Assembly (NCBI GenBank): GCA_965208275.1
Contig: OZ242331.1
Coordinates: forward strand, 930,001-994,000
Source: Bin5 sp022827195
GTDB lineage: Bacteria > Chloroflexota > Anaerolineae > Caldilineales > Caldilineaceae
Direction: 5' to 3'
Length of the DNA stretch: 64,000 nt
Both the position numbers and the translations under genes were made by a program. Below are positions 24,421 through 33,041 of the stretch, one piece after another; position 1 is the stretch's first letter; every line of letters starts with the position of its first letter. The notes beneath the pieces were generated by a model. It was not told where the DNA came from. It made no database searches and saw only the letters and a program-made list of their open reading frames with translations.

Positions 24421-24851
24421 CAGCACTGCTGGACATAAACGTCCTGATTGCGCTTGCTTGGCCGAATCATGTTCACCACGCGGCGGCGCGAAAGTGGTTC
24501 TCAGGGCGCAGTCAGAGTGGCTGGGCAACCTGCCTGCTGACGGAGGCGGGTTTCGTCCGTGTTTCCTGCAACCCGCGGGCCGTTCAACACGAGGTTACGC
24601 CAAATGCTGCGATCGATTTGCTCGAAAGGCTCAAACGGGAGGGAAGCCACTCATTTTGGCCGCTTGACCAACCGGTCGGGAGTCTTCCCGGGGAGATTGT
24701 CGCCCGTCTTCAAGGTTACCGCCAGATCACAGATGCTGTTCTTGTAGCTACTGTCATGCACAAGGGCGGGGAGCTTGCCACTCTGGACGCGAGGCTGGCG
24801 GGGTTGATCCCTGGAAACGGTCGACGAATCGTTTCTGTGATTCCGATTTAG
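24417..24851 (+). CDS. vapC: VapC-like PIN-domain ribonuclease toxin
   Basis: A 144-residue PIN-domain protein. The first acidic residue is in MTALLDINVLIALAW, the second acidic position is Glu in LLTEAGFVRV, and the later acids are in ITDAVLVATV and LATLDARL. This order matches active VapC toxins, which cut tRNA or rRNA and are blocked by VapB. It is translationally coupled to vapB through an ATGA overlap. The module sits between a propeller gene and the remnant of a solute-binding protein, a spot with other signs of rearrangement. Confidence 0.85.
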   Translation: MTALLDINVLIALAWPNHVHHAAARKWFSGRSQSGWATCLLTEAGFVRVSCNPRAVQHEVTPNAAIDLLERLKREGSHSFWPLDQPVGSLPGEIVARLQGYRQITDAVLVATVMHKGGELATLDARLAGLIPGNGRRIVSVIPI

Positions 24852-24955
24852 TGGTTGCATTTTCCTCACCAACCTGTTACTCCGTTCCTGCTTCAGCGAA
24901 TCAACCCGCCAGGGCCAGGCGCCTCCGGTACTTGTACATCTTCCTCGATTCAATT

Positions 24956-24983
24956 TTGACTGGCGTGTCTTTCCCTTTAGAAT
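24956..24983 (+). promoter_or_regulatory. Candidate promoter before the binding-protein remnant
   Basis: TTGACT (24956-24961), 16-base spacer, TAGAAT (24978-24983). It lies about 140 bases before ATG 25122 and is probably the surviving promoter of a former gene. Confidence 0.5.
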
Positions 24984-25121
24984 GCTGCAAGTGCTCCGGT
25001 CTTCTGCCCTACGGTTCAAACCGAACGGCTCTGAAAAACACACCTCCGGTTGCCTCTCTTTGGGAAAAACAAGGACCAACGGCGGCAACCAAGCCCGACT
25101 CCGCAAAGGAACGCCTTCGAC

Positions 25122-25676
25122 ATGACAGCACCTTTTCGCCTTGCCAATGAGGTCGAGACAACCGGATTCGGCAACGCCGGCATGCTGCCGGGCGACCTCG
25201 ACGGCGACGGCGAGCTGGAGGACGTCTTCTTCCAGGCGCGCGACTGCCGCATCCCGCGCATGTCCGCCGGCGGCTACCGCGATCTGCTGCCGATCCTGAC
25301 CCCTTCGCCGTGGACCGGCACCGAGCCGGACAGGCCCTGGGCAGGCGCCTACGGCCGCTGGAAGGTCGACGCGAATGACGCCAACGGCGAGCCTCCGCTC
25401 GACGGCCACTTCCTTTGGGACATCTGGGAGAGTTGGGACCAGGTCAGCTCCGAACCGGATCCGGCCAAGCGCGACGAGCTGGTCTACCAGATTCTGGATG
25501 TCTGGGCCGAGCAGATCCCAATCGTCGGCTATCTCGGGCAGTCGCCGGCGCTGGTCATCATGAAGAACGGGATGTCCAACTATTTCAATGGGCAGCCGGT
25601 GAACGACGGGTTGGAGGATGAACATTTCCTCTATCCGCAACTGCTCGCTTGGGACAACTCCGAGGACCACATGTAG
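25122..25676 (+). pseudogene. Remnant of an ABC peptide-binding protein (C-terminal end)
   Basis: A 184-codon open frame from ATG 25122. About the last 115 residues, from the TPSPWTGTEPDRPW area through the stop, look like the C-terminal end of a family 5 peptide-binding protein: FLWDIWESWDQV, then PDPAKRDELVYQILDVW, then PIVGYLGQSPALVIMKNGM and the closing PQLLAWDN. The full family is about 600-670 residues, and the intact copy 900 bases downstream is 672. The first 55 residues have no signal peptide or lipobox and include an EF-hand-like DLDGDGELED loop that is not part of the family. This is therefore a 5'-deleted or internally deleted copy. It is unlikely to be functional, since the ligand-binding lobe is missing. 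Confidence 0.65.
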
Positions 25677-25832
25677 ACACGACCGCTGCCAGGTCCGCCT
25701 GGGGGCCCTGGAGACACTCGCGCCGGTCGGCGCAGCATTCTGGATGAAGCAGTCTGCTGCGCTGTCCCTGCTCGGGGCGATAGCGGCGGCAGCGGACTTA
25801 GACCAGCCTGAGAGAAGAGGTCAGAGCGACCA

Positions 25833-26354
25833 ATGTCAAGCACAGAGCCGCCCATCAGGCCGCGATTCACCAGCGTCAAGCTGTACAAGCACCCATCGAT
25901 AAATCTCTCATTCTGGTATCCGCCCGAGTGGCGGTTGCTGGAGGCCGAGGAACCCGACCCCGCGGTCAGCCTCTACCCTGAGCCGGCGGAAGAGGCGACG
26001 TTTGTCTCGATCACGGTCCAGGACATGGGCGAGCCGCTGGCGGCGGAGGAGAGCGAGCTGCTGGCGGAGGGCGTGCGCGAGGGGCTGGAGAATCTCGAGG
26101 CGTGCCAGGTTGAACGGCTGGAGACGCTGGAGGACGCAGGCGATTGGTGTCAGGAGTGGGTCTGTACGTTCCTACAGGATGGGACCACCCGCCGGCGGCG
26201 CGCGCGGCTCTTTTGCGAGGGCCAGTACCTGTATTCGGTCGTTATGCAGGGCGCGACCGAGGAACGATACGAATACTGGCGCGGCATGATGGAGTGGGTC
26301 ATGTTGACCGTCCTGAACTCCGCGACTGATCTGTCCGGAGAGCAGTCCAAATAG
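25833..26354 (+). CDS. PsbP/DUF1795-like hypothetical protein
   Basis: A 173-residue soluble protein without signal peptide or membrane span. The opening KLYKHPSINLSFWYPPEW, a later TFVSITVQDMG strand, and the YSVVMQG...YEYWRGMMEWVM ending follow the general plan of PsbP/DcrB-like DUF1795 domains: a mixed beta sheet beginning with a 'shP..y.i.yP..W' motif. The match is by pattern only. It is encoded between the binding-protein remnant and the intact transporter operon. Whether it belongs to the transporter unit is unclear because 196 bases separate them. Confidence 0.45.
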   Translation: MSSTEPPIRPRFTSVKLYKHPSINLSFWYPPEWRLLEAEEPDPAVSLYPEPAEEATFVSITVQDMGEPLAAEESELLAEGVREGLENLEACQVERLETLEDAGDWCQEWVCTFLQDGTTRRRRARLFCEGQYLYSVVMQGATEERYEYWRGMMEWVMLTVLNSATDLSGEQSK

Positions 26355-26494
26355 TCCGGACGCTGTTCACAGGGCGCCAGAAGCTGTTGCAGCCGACTCC
26401 GGGCACATGTGCTTCAAGTCCCTGTGCTTCATGCGCCTGCCCCTACCTGATTCCTCCGGTCGTTACGACGGTTTCGACATTCCGCATGTACTAC

Positions 26495-26530
26495 CATATA
26501 TCAGACCACCTTCATATATCGGACCACCTT
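26495..26530 (+). repeat. Tandem 18-bp repeat before the binding-protein gene
   Basis: Two head-to-tail 18-bp units, CATATATCAGACCACCTT (26495-26512) and CATATATCGGACCACCTT (26513-26530), differ at one base. They end just before the ribosome site (GAGAGGAG) of the substrate-binding protein. They could be two sites for a regulator of the transport operon, or part of the leader RNA. Confidence 0.55.
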
Positions 26531-26550
26531 AGAGAGAGGAGCTGAAAACA

Positions 26551-28569
26551 ATGACGGACCGAATGGATCGTAGAACTTTCCTGCGCATGAGCGGTCTGAC
26601 CGCTGCGGCCGCGGTGGCGGCGGCGTGCGGCGCGCCGGGCGGGGAGGCTGAACCGGAAGCGGCCGACGAGGCTCCGGCGGCTGAAGCGCCCGCTGCCGAG
26701 ACGGGGCCGGCTTCCAAGTACAACGAATCGCCGCTTCTGGCCGAGCGCGTGACGGCCGGGCAGTTGCCGCCGGTCGATGAGCGGCTTCCTGCCAATCCGG
26801 TGGTGATCGAGCCGCTGGAGGAGGTCGGGCAGTACGGCGGGACGACACGCGTCGCCATCGGCAACCCCAACCACCTGTTTGGCGATCCGCAGGCGGTGAT
26901 GGGGACGGAGCTGATCCTGCGCATTGACTCGGACTTTTCGTCGATCACGAGCGGTCTGGCCGAGAGCTGGGAGTTCAACGACGACGCCACCGAGCAGATT
27001 CTCTACCTGCGCGAGGGCCTGATGTGGTCGGACGGGGCGCCGTTCAGCGCCGACGACTTCATGTTTGCCTGGCACGACCTGCAAATGAATGAAGAGTTTA
27101 GGCCCGGCGGTCCTTCTTCGCAGTGGAAGGCAGGGGCGTCGCCGACGGGCGAGCCGCTGCAGATGGAGAAGATCGACGACCACACGCTAAGGCTCTCGTT
27201 TGCCAAGCCCTATCCGCTGATCGTGCTGCACGAGACCTTCTACGCCGGTTCGCAGGGCGGGTTGTGGCAGCCGGCGCACTATCTGAAGCAGTTCCATCCC
27301 GACTACGGCGATGCCGACGAGATTGCCAAGATGACCGATGATGCCGGCTTCGAAGAGTGGCGGCAACTGCTTTCCGACAAGGGACGCGTCGGTTCGACGA
27401 TCGCGGCGCAGGTAGGGCTGCCGGGAATGACGGCGTTCATCCGCGTCGACGATGCGCCCGATCACCACACTTACGAACGCAATCCCTATTACTGGAAGGT
27501 CGACACGGCCGGCAACCAGCTGCCGTACATTGACAAGACGATCGTCTTCGTGATCAGCGACCGCGAGGTCGCCAATGCGAAGCTGATCGCGGGCGAGCTG
27601 GAGTTCTCGGGTAGGCAGGCGGACCTGGCCAACATGGAGTTGTACATGGCCAACCTGGAGTCGGCGGAACTGAAGATCAAGATGTGGAAGTCGACCTTCC
27701 CAGGGCGCACGATCATCGTGCCCAACCTTACGCATAAGGACCCGCAGGTGCGCGAGTTCTTCGGCAGTAAGGACGTCCGTCACGCCATGTCGGTGGCGGT
27801 CAACCGAGAGGAGATCAACGACGTGGTCTACTTCGGTTTGGGTGAGCCGCGGCAATGGGCGGCGTGGCCGAATTCGAAGTACTACCAGGAGGGCGACGAG
27901 AACCACTGGGCGCAGTTCGACCCTGACATGGCGATGGAGCTGCTGGACGCCGCGGGTTATTCGGAGAAGGACGGCGAGGGTTTCCGCCTATTTCCGGACG
28001 GCTCCCGAATCAGTTGGGTGATTCAGCTTGATACAGAGCAGGCCGACATTGTCGATGTCTTCGAGCTCGTGGTTGAGCAGTGGCGCGCGGTCGGTCTCGA
28101 TCCCGTGATCCGCCCGATCAATCGCTCACATCTGGTCGAATTGGTGAATGCCAACGACACCGGTATGTCGGGCTGGGAAGGCGATATTTCCGACATAACC
28201 TGGGTCTGGTGCTCGCGCTTGAACCACCCCGGCCAGTGCAACGTGCCGTGGGGCAAGGCGTGGGACATCTGGCTGGACGGCGACACCGAGAATGAGCTCG
28301 CCATGGAGCCGCCGGAGGAGGTGGCCTGGGTCCACAAGCGCTGGCAGGAGATGATTGACGCGGTGACCGAAGAGGAGCACGTTGCGATTGCGCGCGAGCT
28401 GTGGGAGTGGTTCTATGACTTCCTGCCCGGTTTCGGCACGGTTGGCATCCCCAAGCCGGTGGTAATGAAGAAGAACCTGACAAACTTCCCCGACGACGGT
28501 GTGTGGGGCTTCTCGGTAATCCGGGCGGTTCCGGTGCATCCGGAGCAGTTCTTCTACAAGCAGAGCTAG
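26551..28569 (+). CDS. ABC transporter substrate-binding protein, family 5 (peptide type)
   Basis: A 672-residue exported lipoprotein. The N-terminus carries a Tat-like MDRRTFLRMSG motif, a short Ala-rich h-region and the lipobox AAAC, then an Ala/Glu/Pro-rich linker. The mature part has family 5 features: LAESWEFNDDATEQILYLREGLMWSDGAPFSADD, which is the classic 'GLAESWE...FKLR.GVKWSDG.P.TA.D' region, and VRHAMSVAVNREEI later on. These proteins bind oligopeptides, nickel or sugars outside the cell and deliver them to DppBC-type permeases. A good ribosome site precedes ATG 26551. It leads a five-gene operon. The substrate cannot be inferred from the sequence. Confidence 0.9.
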   Translation: MTDRMDRRTFLRMSGLTAAAAVAAACGAPGGEAEPEAADEAPAAEAPAAETGPASKYNESPLLAERVTAGQLPPVDERLPANPVVIEPLEEVGQYGGTTRVAIGNPNHLFGDPQAVMGTELILRIDSDFSSITSGLAESWEFNDDATEQILYLREGLMWSDGAPFSADDFMFAWHDLQMNEEFRPGGPSSQWKAGASPTGEPLQMEKIDDHTLRLSFAKPYPLIVLHETFYAGSQGGLWQPAHYLKQFHPDYGDADEIAKMTDDAGFEEWRQLLSDKGRVGSTIAAQVGLPGMTAFIRVDDAPDHHTYERNPYYWKVDTAGNQLPYIDKTIVFVISDREVANAKLIAGELEFSGRQADLANMELYMANLESAELKIKMWKSTFPGRTIIVPNLTHKDPQVREFFGSKDVRHAMSVAVNREEINDVVYFGLGEPRQWAAWPNSKYYQEGDENHWAQFDPDMAMELLDAAGYSEKDGEGFRLFPDGSRISWVIQLDTEQADIVDVFELVVEQWRAVGLDPVIRPINRSHLVELVNANDTGMSGWEGDISDITWVWCSRLNHPGQCNVPWGKAWDIWLDGDTENELAMEPPEEVAWVHKRWQEMIDAVTEEEHVAIARELWEWFYDFLPGFGTVGIPKPVVMKKNLTNFPDDGVWGFSVIRAVPVHPEQFFYKQS

Positions 28570-28575
28570 TCAACG

Positions 28576-28633
28576 CCAGTGGCCGGTGACTGGCGGCAGG
28601 CGTAGGAAGCAGCTGCCAATCACTGGCCACTGG
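28576..28633. repeat. Hairpin between binding-protein and permease genes
   Basis: Two 18-bp arms (28576-28593 and 28616-28633) are inverted repeats with two mismatches around a 22-base loop; the left arm reads CCAGTGGCCGGTGACTGG. It lies between the binding-protein stop and the permease ATG. Such hairpins often protect the 3' end of the binding-protein mRNA and raise its level relative to the permeases. Its GTGGCC core resembles the heptamer array at 41974-42036. Confidence 0.6.
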
Positions 28634-28644
28634 CTACTAAATTC

Positions 28645-29643
28645 ATGCGCGAATACATCCTGCGTCGGGTCTTGCAGCTTATCCCGACGCTCTTCCTCAT
28701 CTCCATAGTGAGCTTTACGATCATCCAGCTCCCGCCCGGGGACTACGTAACGAACTATGTCGCCAACATGACCGCGGCAGGCGAAATTTTGAGCGAGGCG
28801 GAGATTGCCGACCTGGAAATGCAATACGGGCTGAACCAGCCCGGGTACATGCAGTACGTCAAGTGGATCACGAACTTCGTTCAGGGGGATATGGGACTCT
28901 CATTCTACTGGGACCGCCCGGTTAACAAGCTGATAGGCGAACGGCTGATGTTGACGATGATCATGTCCCTTCTATCGCTACTGTTTGTCTACGCGATGGC
29001 GATTCCGATCGGCATCTACTCGGCGGTGCGGCAGTACAGCTCGTTTGACTACCTGTTCACGTTTATCGGGTTCATCGGACTGGCGACGCCGAACTTTCTG
29101 CTGGCGCTGATCTTCATGTACATCGGCATCAAGTATTTCGGCTCGAGCGCGGGCGGGCTATTCTCGCCGGAGTACCTTGACGCGCCCTGGAGCGTGGGGC
29201 GGGTGTGGGATATGCTGAAGCACATGGGGCTGCCGGTGGTCATCGTGGGCACGGCGGGCACGGCGGCGACGATTCGGGTGATGCGGGCGACGACGTTGGA
29301 TGAGCTGGGGAGGCCTTACGTGGAGACGGCGCGGGCGAAGGGTCTGCGCGAGGGGCCGCTGACGATGAAGTACCCGGTGCGCGTCGCGCTGAACCCGATT
29401 CTGAGCACGATCGGCTGGCTGCTGCCCGAGATTGTCTCCGGCACGGTGCTGGTGGCGCTGGTCCTGAATCTGCCGACAACAGGTCCGCTGCTGTGGCGGG
29501 CACTGATGGCGCAGGACCTCTACCTGGCGGCCAGCTTCATCATGATCCTGAGTACCCTGACGCTGATCGGCACGCTGCTGTCGGATATACTGCTGGCGTG
29601 GGTCGATCCGCGCATTCGCTACGGTGAGCGAGGTTCGACATGA
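28645..29643 (+). CDS. ABC transporter permease, DppB/OppB type
   Basis: A 332-residue inner-membrane permease with six predicted spans. The start MREYILRRVLQLIPTLFLISIVSF is typical of DppB/OppB proteins. The cytoplasmic EAA loop is seen as RATTLDELGRPYVETARAKGLREG, the site that docks the ATPase. No Shine-Dalgarno is visible before ATG 28645; the arm of the intergenic hairpin ends 12 bases upstream. This could lower translation relative to the binding protein. The stop overlaps the next permease start by four bases (ATGA). Confidence 0.9.
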   Translation: MREYILRRVLQLIPTLFLISIVSFTIIQLPPGDYVTNYVANMTAAGEILSEAEIADLEMQYGLNQPGYMQYVKWITNFVQGDMGLSFYWDRPVNKLIGERLMLTMIMSLLSLLFVYAMAIPIGIYSAVRQYSSFDYLFTFIGFIGLATPNFLLALIFMYIGIKYFGSSAGGLFSPEYLDAPWSVGRVWDMLKHMGLPVVIVGTAGTAATIRVMRATTLDELGRPYVETARAKGLREGPLTMKYPVRVALNPILSTIGWLLPEIVSGTVLVALVLNLPTTGPLLWRALMAQDLYLAASFIMILSTLTLIGTLLSDILLAWVDPRIRYGERGST

Positions 29644-30845
29644 CCGCGTCAGCCGAAGGAGGACGAGCCGGGGCTGAGGGCACTGCCGCGTCCCCGTACG
29701 GGAGCGGGTTCTTCGACGACCTCTTGGATGCAGAGGGGACAGTTGGCGAGAGCCGCACACAATACCTGACGCCGCGTCAGCTGATGTACATGCGATTCTG
29801 CCGCAACAAGCTGGCGATCGTGGGATTCTGGTTCTTAGTTGTGCTCTACCTGGCCGCCCTGTTTGCACCGATGGTTGCGCCGTATGACAAGGCGCACCGA
29901 TTCAATGGCCACCTCTACATGCCGCCGCGTTCGATCCAATTTCGCGGCGAAGACGGCAGCTGGCAGCGTCCGTTCGTCTATGCAGTGACGATGAAGACGA
30001 ACAAGGAGACGTTCACGCGCGAATTTGTCGAAGACCGCGAACAGAAGTATCCGATCAGGTTTTTGGTCAAGGGGGACCCATACAAGCTCTGGGGCCTTTT
30101 TAAGTTGGACTGGCACCTGTACGGCGTCGAGAACGCCGAGGAGGTCGGGCCGATCTTTCTGCTCGGCGGCGACAAGTTTGGCCGCGACGTGTTTGGGCGC
30201 ATTCTTTTCGGCGGCCGCATTTCGCTGACGATCGGTCTGGTCGGCGTCAGCATCAGCCTGTTCATCGGCCTGCTGATGGGAGGGCTTTCGGGTTTGTACG
30301 GCGGCGTGATCGACAATCTGATCCAGCGGCTGATCGAGTTTTTGCGTTCGATCCCGACGATTCCCCTGTGGATGGGGCTGGCGGCGGCGCTGCCGGGAGA
30401 CTGGCCCCAACTGCGCATCTACTTCGGCATCACGATCATTCTCTCATTGTTGGGGTGGACGACGCTGGCGCGCGTGATCCGGGGCAAGTTCCTGTCGCTG
30501 CGCGAGGAGGACTTTGTCCTGGCGGCCCAGTCCGCGGGCGCCAACCAGTGGTATCTGATCTGGCAGCATCTGATTCCCTCCTTCATGAGCTACGTTCTCG
30601 TGGCGCTGACGCTGGCCATTCCCGGCATGATCCTGGGCGAGACGGCCCTGAGTTTCCTCGGTCTTGGCCTCGTGTCGCCGACCGTGAGTTGGGGCGTGAT
30701 GCTGAAGGACGCGCAGCAGGTCATCGAGATCGCGATCCGGCCCTGGATTCTGACGCCGGCGCTGTTTGTCATTGCCACGGTACTGGCCTTCAACTTTATC
30801 GGTGACGGCCTACGCGACGCGGCTGACCCCTACGCGGATCTGTAG
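29640..30845 (+). CDS. ABC transporter permease, DppC/OppC type
   Basis: A 401-residue permease, longer than the usual 280-300 residues because of two additions: a cytoplasmic N-terminal tail of about 50 residues, and a soluble stretch of roughly 90 residues between the first span (IVGFWFLVVLYLAALFAP) and the conserved LGGDKFGRDVFGRILFG motif. The remaining spans and the EAA loop (LAAQSAGANQWYLIWQHLIP) are conventional, ending with the usual NFIGDGLRDAADP. Long first loops are known in DppC proteins paired with large family 5 binding proteins. It is translationally coupled to the DppB-like gene. Confidence 0.9.
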   Translation: MTASAEGGRAGAEGTAASPYGSGFFDDLLDAEGTVGESRTQYLTPRQLMYMRFCRNKLAIVGFWFLVVLYLAALFAPMVAPYDKAHRFNGHLYMPPRSIQFRGEDGSWQRPFVYAVTMKTNKETFTREFVEDREQKYPIRFLVKGDPYKLWGLFKLDWHLYGVENAEEVGPIFLLGGDKFGRDVFGRILFGGRISLTIGLVGVSISLFIGLLMGGLSGLYGGVIDNLIQRLIEFLRSIPTIPLWMGLAAALPGDWPQLRIYFGITIILSLLGWTTLARVIRGKFLSLREEDFVLAAQSAGANQWYLIWQHLIPSFMSYVLVALTLAIPGMILGETALSFLGLGLVSPTVSWGVMLKDAQQVIEIAIRPWILTPALFVIATVLAFNFIGDGLRDAADPYADL

Positions 30846-30913
30846 CTGGTTTCGCCCGCAGACCGACGCCCAAACCAGTTGCTCAAAACCGGCCACCGGC
30901 CGCGGCTCAAGCG

Positions 30914-31981
30914 ATGGACAAGCTCCTCGAAGTCAAAAACCTGCAAACGCATTTTTTCATGGCCGAAGGCGTGGCAAAGGCGGTAGACGGCACGACCTTT
31001 TCGATCGGTCGCGGGCAGGTCTTGGGCGTCGTGGGGGAGAGCGGCTGCGGCAAGAGCGTTACGGCGCGTTCGATCATGCGCATGGTGCGCCCACCTGGCC
31101 ATACAGTTGACGGCGAGATCCTCTATTCCCGCGCGGACGAGGGCAGCCAGAGCACAGAGATAGATCTGCTGCAGCTTCCCGCTACCGGCCCGGAGATGCG
31201 CATGATTCGCGGCGGCGAAATTGCCATGATCTTCCAGGAGCCGCGCGCTTCGCTCAGCCCCGTCCATCGCATCGGCGACCAGATCTCCGAGAACATCCTG
31301 CTGCATCAGGACGTCACCCCGTCCCAGGCGGAGGAGATCGCGGTCGAGATGCTGCGGCAGGTGCACATTCCCCTGGCCGAGCAGCGCATGCAAGCCTTTG
31401 CCCACCAGTTGAGCGGAGGCATGTGCCAGCGGGTTATGATTGCGATGGCGCTTTCCTGCCACCCCAGTCTGCTGATTGCAGACGAGCCGACAACCGCGCT
31501 CGACGTGACGACCGAAGCGCAGATCCTTGAGCTGATGCAGGGGCTGCAGGCGGAGCTGGACATGGCGATCATGTTCATCACGCATGACCTTGGCGTGGTG
31601 GCAGACATGGCGGACGAGGTGGCGGTGATGTACTTGGGCAAGGTGGTGGAGGCGGGTACGGCAGCCGACATCTTCCGTGATCCCAGGCACCCGTACACGG
31701 TCGCCTTGTTGGAGTCGCTGCCGCGCATGGACCAGAAGCGGGAGTGGCTGCAGACGATCCGCGGCGTTGTGCCGGACCCGTACAGCACGCTCAGCGGCTG
31801 TCCATTCCATCCTCGCTGCGCCGACTTCATGCCCGGCGTCTGCGATGAGATCGTCCCTCAGCCGATCGCGCTTGATGACGGGCGCGAGGTGCGCTGTCTG
31901 CTGTATACGGAGCACGCCGAGCGGGCGCCGGCCTCAGAAGGCCAGGCCCTTTTAACCGCAGAGGAAATCAGTAATCAATAG
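30914..31981 (+). CDS. ABC transporter ATP-binding protein, DppD/OppD type
   Basis: A 355-residue ATPase of a peptide-type importer. Walker A is GESGCGKS, the Q-loop is in IAMIFQEPRASL, the signature is QLSGGM (in place of LSGGQ) and Walker B is SLLIADEPTTALD, followed by the switch His in MFITHDLG. The C-terminal oligopeptide-transporter extension carries a Cys cluster (SGCPFHPRCADF) characteristic of OppD/DppD and OppF. The methionine in the signature is seen in a minority of DppD proteins. It starts 68 bases after the permease, with a 7-bp inverted repeat (CTGGTTT/AAACCAG) in between. Confidence 0.9.
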   Translation: MDKLLEVKNLQTHFFMAEGVAKAVDGTTFSIGRGQVLGVVGESGCGKSVTARSIMRMVRPPGHTVDGEILYSRADEGSQSTEIDLLQLPATGPEMRMIRGGEIAMIFQEPRASLSPVHRIGDQISENILLHQDVTPSQAEEIAVEMLRQVHIPLAEQRMQAFAHQLSGGMCQRVMIAMALSCHPSLLIADEPTTALDVTTEAQILELMQGLQAELDMAIMFITHDLGVVADMADEVAVMYLGKVVEAGTAADIFRDPRHPYTVALLESLPRMDQKREWLQTIRGVVPDPYSTLSGCPFHPRCADFMPGVCDEIVPQPIALDDGREVRCLLYTEHAERAPASEGQALLTAEEISNQ

Positions 31982-31994
31982 CGTAGGCGAAGGT

Positions 31995-33011
31995 TTGCCG
32001 CTGCTCGAAGTCAGCGGGCTGAAAAAGCATTTTCCCATCTCCTCGGGACTGTTCTCGAAGGTGGTCAGCCACATCAAGGCGGTAGACGGGGTCGACTTCA
32101 CCTTGCATAAGGGAGAAACGCTGGGCCTCGTGGGCGAGAGCGGCTGCGGCAAGACGACTGTGGGCAGGCTGATCATGCGCCTCTACGCGCCGACGGCCGG
32201 GGCGGTCCATTTTCGTCCGCACGGCGAAGAGGGCGAGAACTACGAACTGGCGGCAATGGACCACGCGGCGCTGCGGCCGGTGCGCTCGCACCTGCAGATG
32301 ATTTTTCAGGACCCCTATTCGTCGTTGAACCCGCGCAAGACGATCCTGGATACCGTCGGCGAGCCGCTGCGGCTGAATGGAATGGCCCGGGGGTCCGAGC
32401 TGGAGGACCGGGTCGTGGAGATGCTGCGGTTGGTCGGCCTGCGTCCCGAGTACGTCACGCGCTATCCTCATGCGTTCAGCGGCGGTCAGCGCCAGCGCAT
32501 CGGCATTGCCCGCGCGCTGATCCTCAACCCGACGCTGGTGATCGCGGATGAGCCGGTCTCAGCGTTGGACGTCTCGGTGCAGGCGCAGATCCTGAACCTG
32601 TTGAAGTTTCTGCAGCGGGAGCTGGACCTGACCTATCTTTTTATCGCCCACGATCTCGGCGTCGTCAAGCACATTAGCGACCGGGTGGCGGTGATGTACG
32701 TGGGTAAGCTGGTCGAGCTGGCCGAGGCCGACGACCTTTACCGTAAGCCACTCCATCCTTACACCGAAGCACTCCTTTCGGCCGTCCACACCGCCGGTCC
32801 CGCCCACGGCCAGCACGAGCGGATTGTGCTGGAGGGCGAGGTGGCCGATCCTTCCAATCCGCCGTCCGGCTGCTATTTCCATCCGCGCTGCCGCTATGTC
32901 CAGGAGCGCTGCCGCGAGGAGACGCCGGAGTTGCGCGGCGCCGCGGGCGGGCGGTTTGTCGCCTGCCACTTTGCCGAAGAGCTCGACCTGGCGGGCGCGG
33001 AAGCGGTCTGA
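31995..33011 (+). CDS. ABC transporter ATP-binding protein, DppF/OppF type
   Basis: A 338-residue ATPase starting at TTG 31995, 13 bases after the DppD-like stop, with GGCGAAGG just upstream. It has Walker A GESGCGKTT, a Q-loop in LQMIFQDPYSSLNP, the signature FSGGQRQRIGIARAL, Walker B LVIADEPVSALDVS and the switch His in FIAHDLG. The C-terminal extension has the Cys cluster SGCYFHPRCRY. It completes a full peptide/nickel-type importer with the preceding genes. It is followed after 30 bases by the second propeller gene, which is probably in the same transcript. Confidence 0.9.
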   Translation: MPLLEVSGLKKHFPISSGLFSKVVSHIKAVDGVDFTLHKGETLGLVGESGCGKTTVGRLIMRLYAPTAGAVHFRPHGEEGENYELAAMDHAALRPVRSHLQMIFQDPYSSLNPRKTILDTVGEPLRLNGMARGSELEDRVVEMLRLVGLRPEYVTRYPHAFSGGQRQRIGIARALILNPTLVIADEPVSALDVSVQAQILNLLKFLQRELDLTYLFIAHDLGVVKHISDRVAVMYVGKLVELAEADDLYRKPLHPYTEALLSAVHTAGPAHGQHERIVLEGEVADPSNPPSGCYFHPRCRYVQERCREETPELRGAAGGRFVACHFAEELDLAGAEAV

Positions 33012-33041
33012 CCTGAAGCGGCCCAGAGCTGGGAGAGTACG

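Noticed and set aside
25012..25023. CGGTTCAAACCG resembling a tRNA T-loop region
   Set aside because: It is a short palindrome with no acceptor, D or anticodon stems around it.
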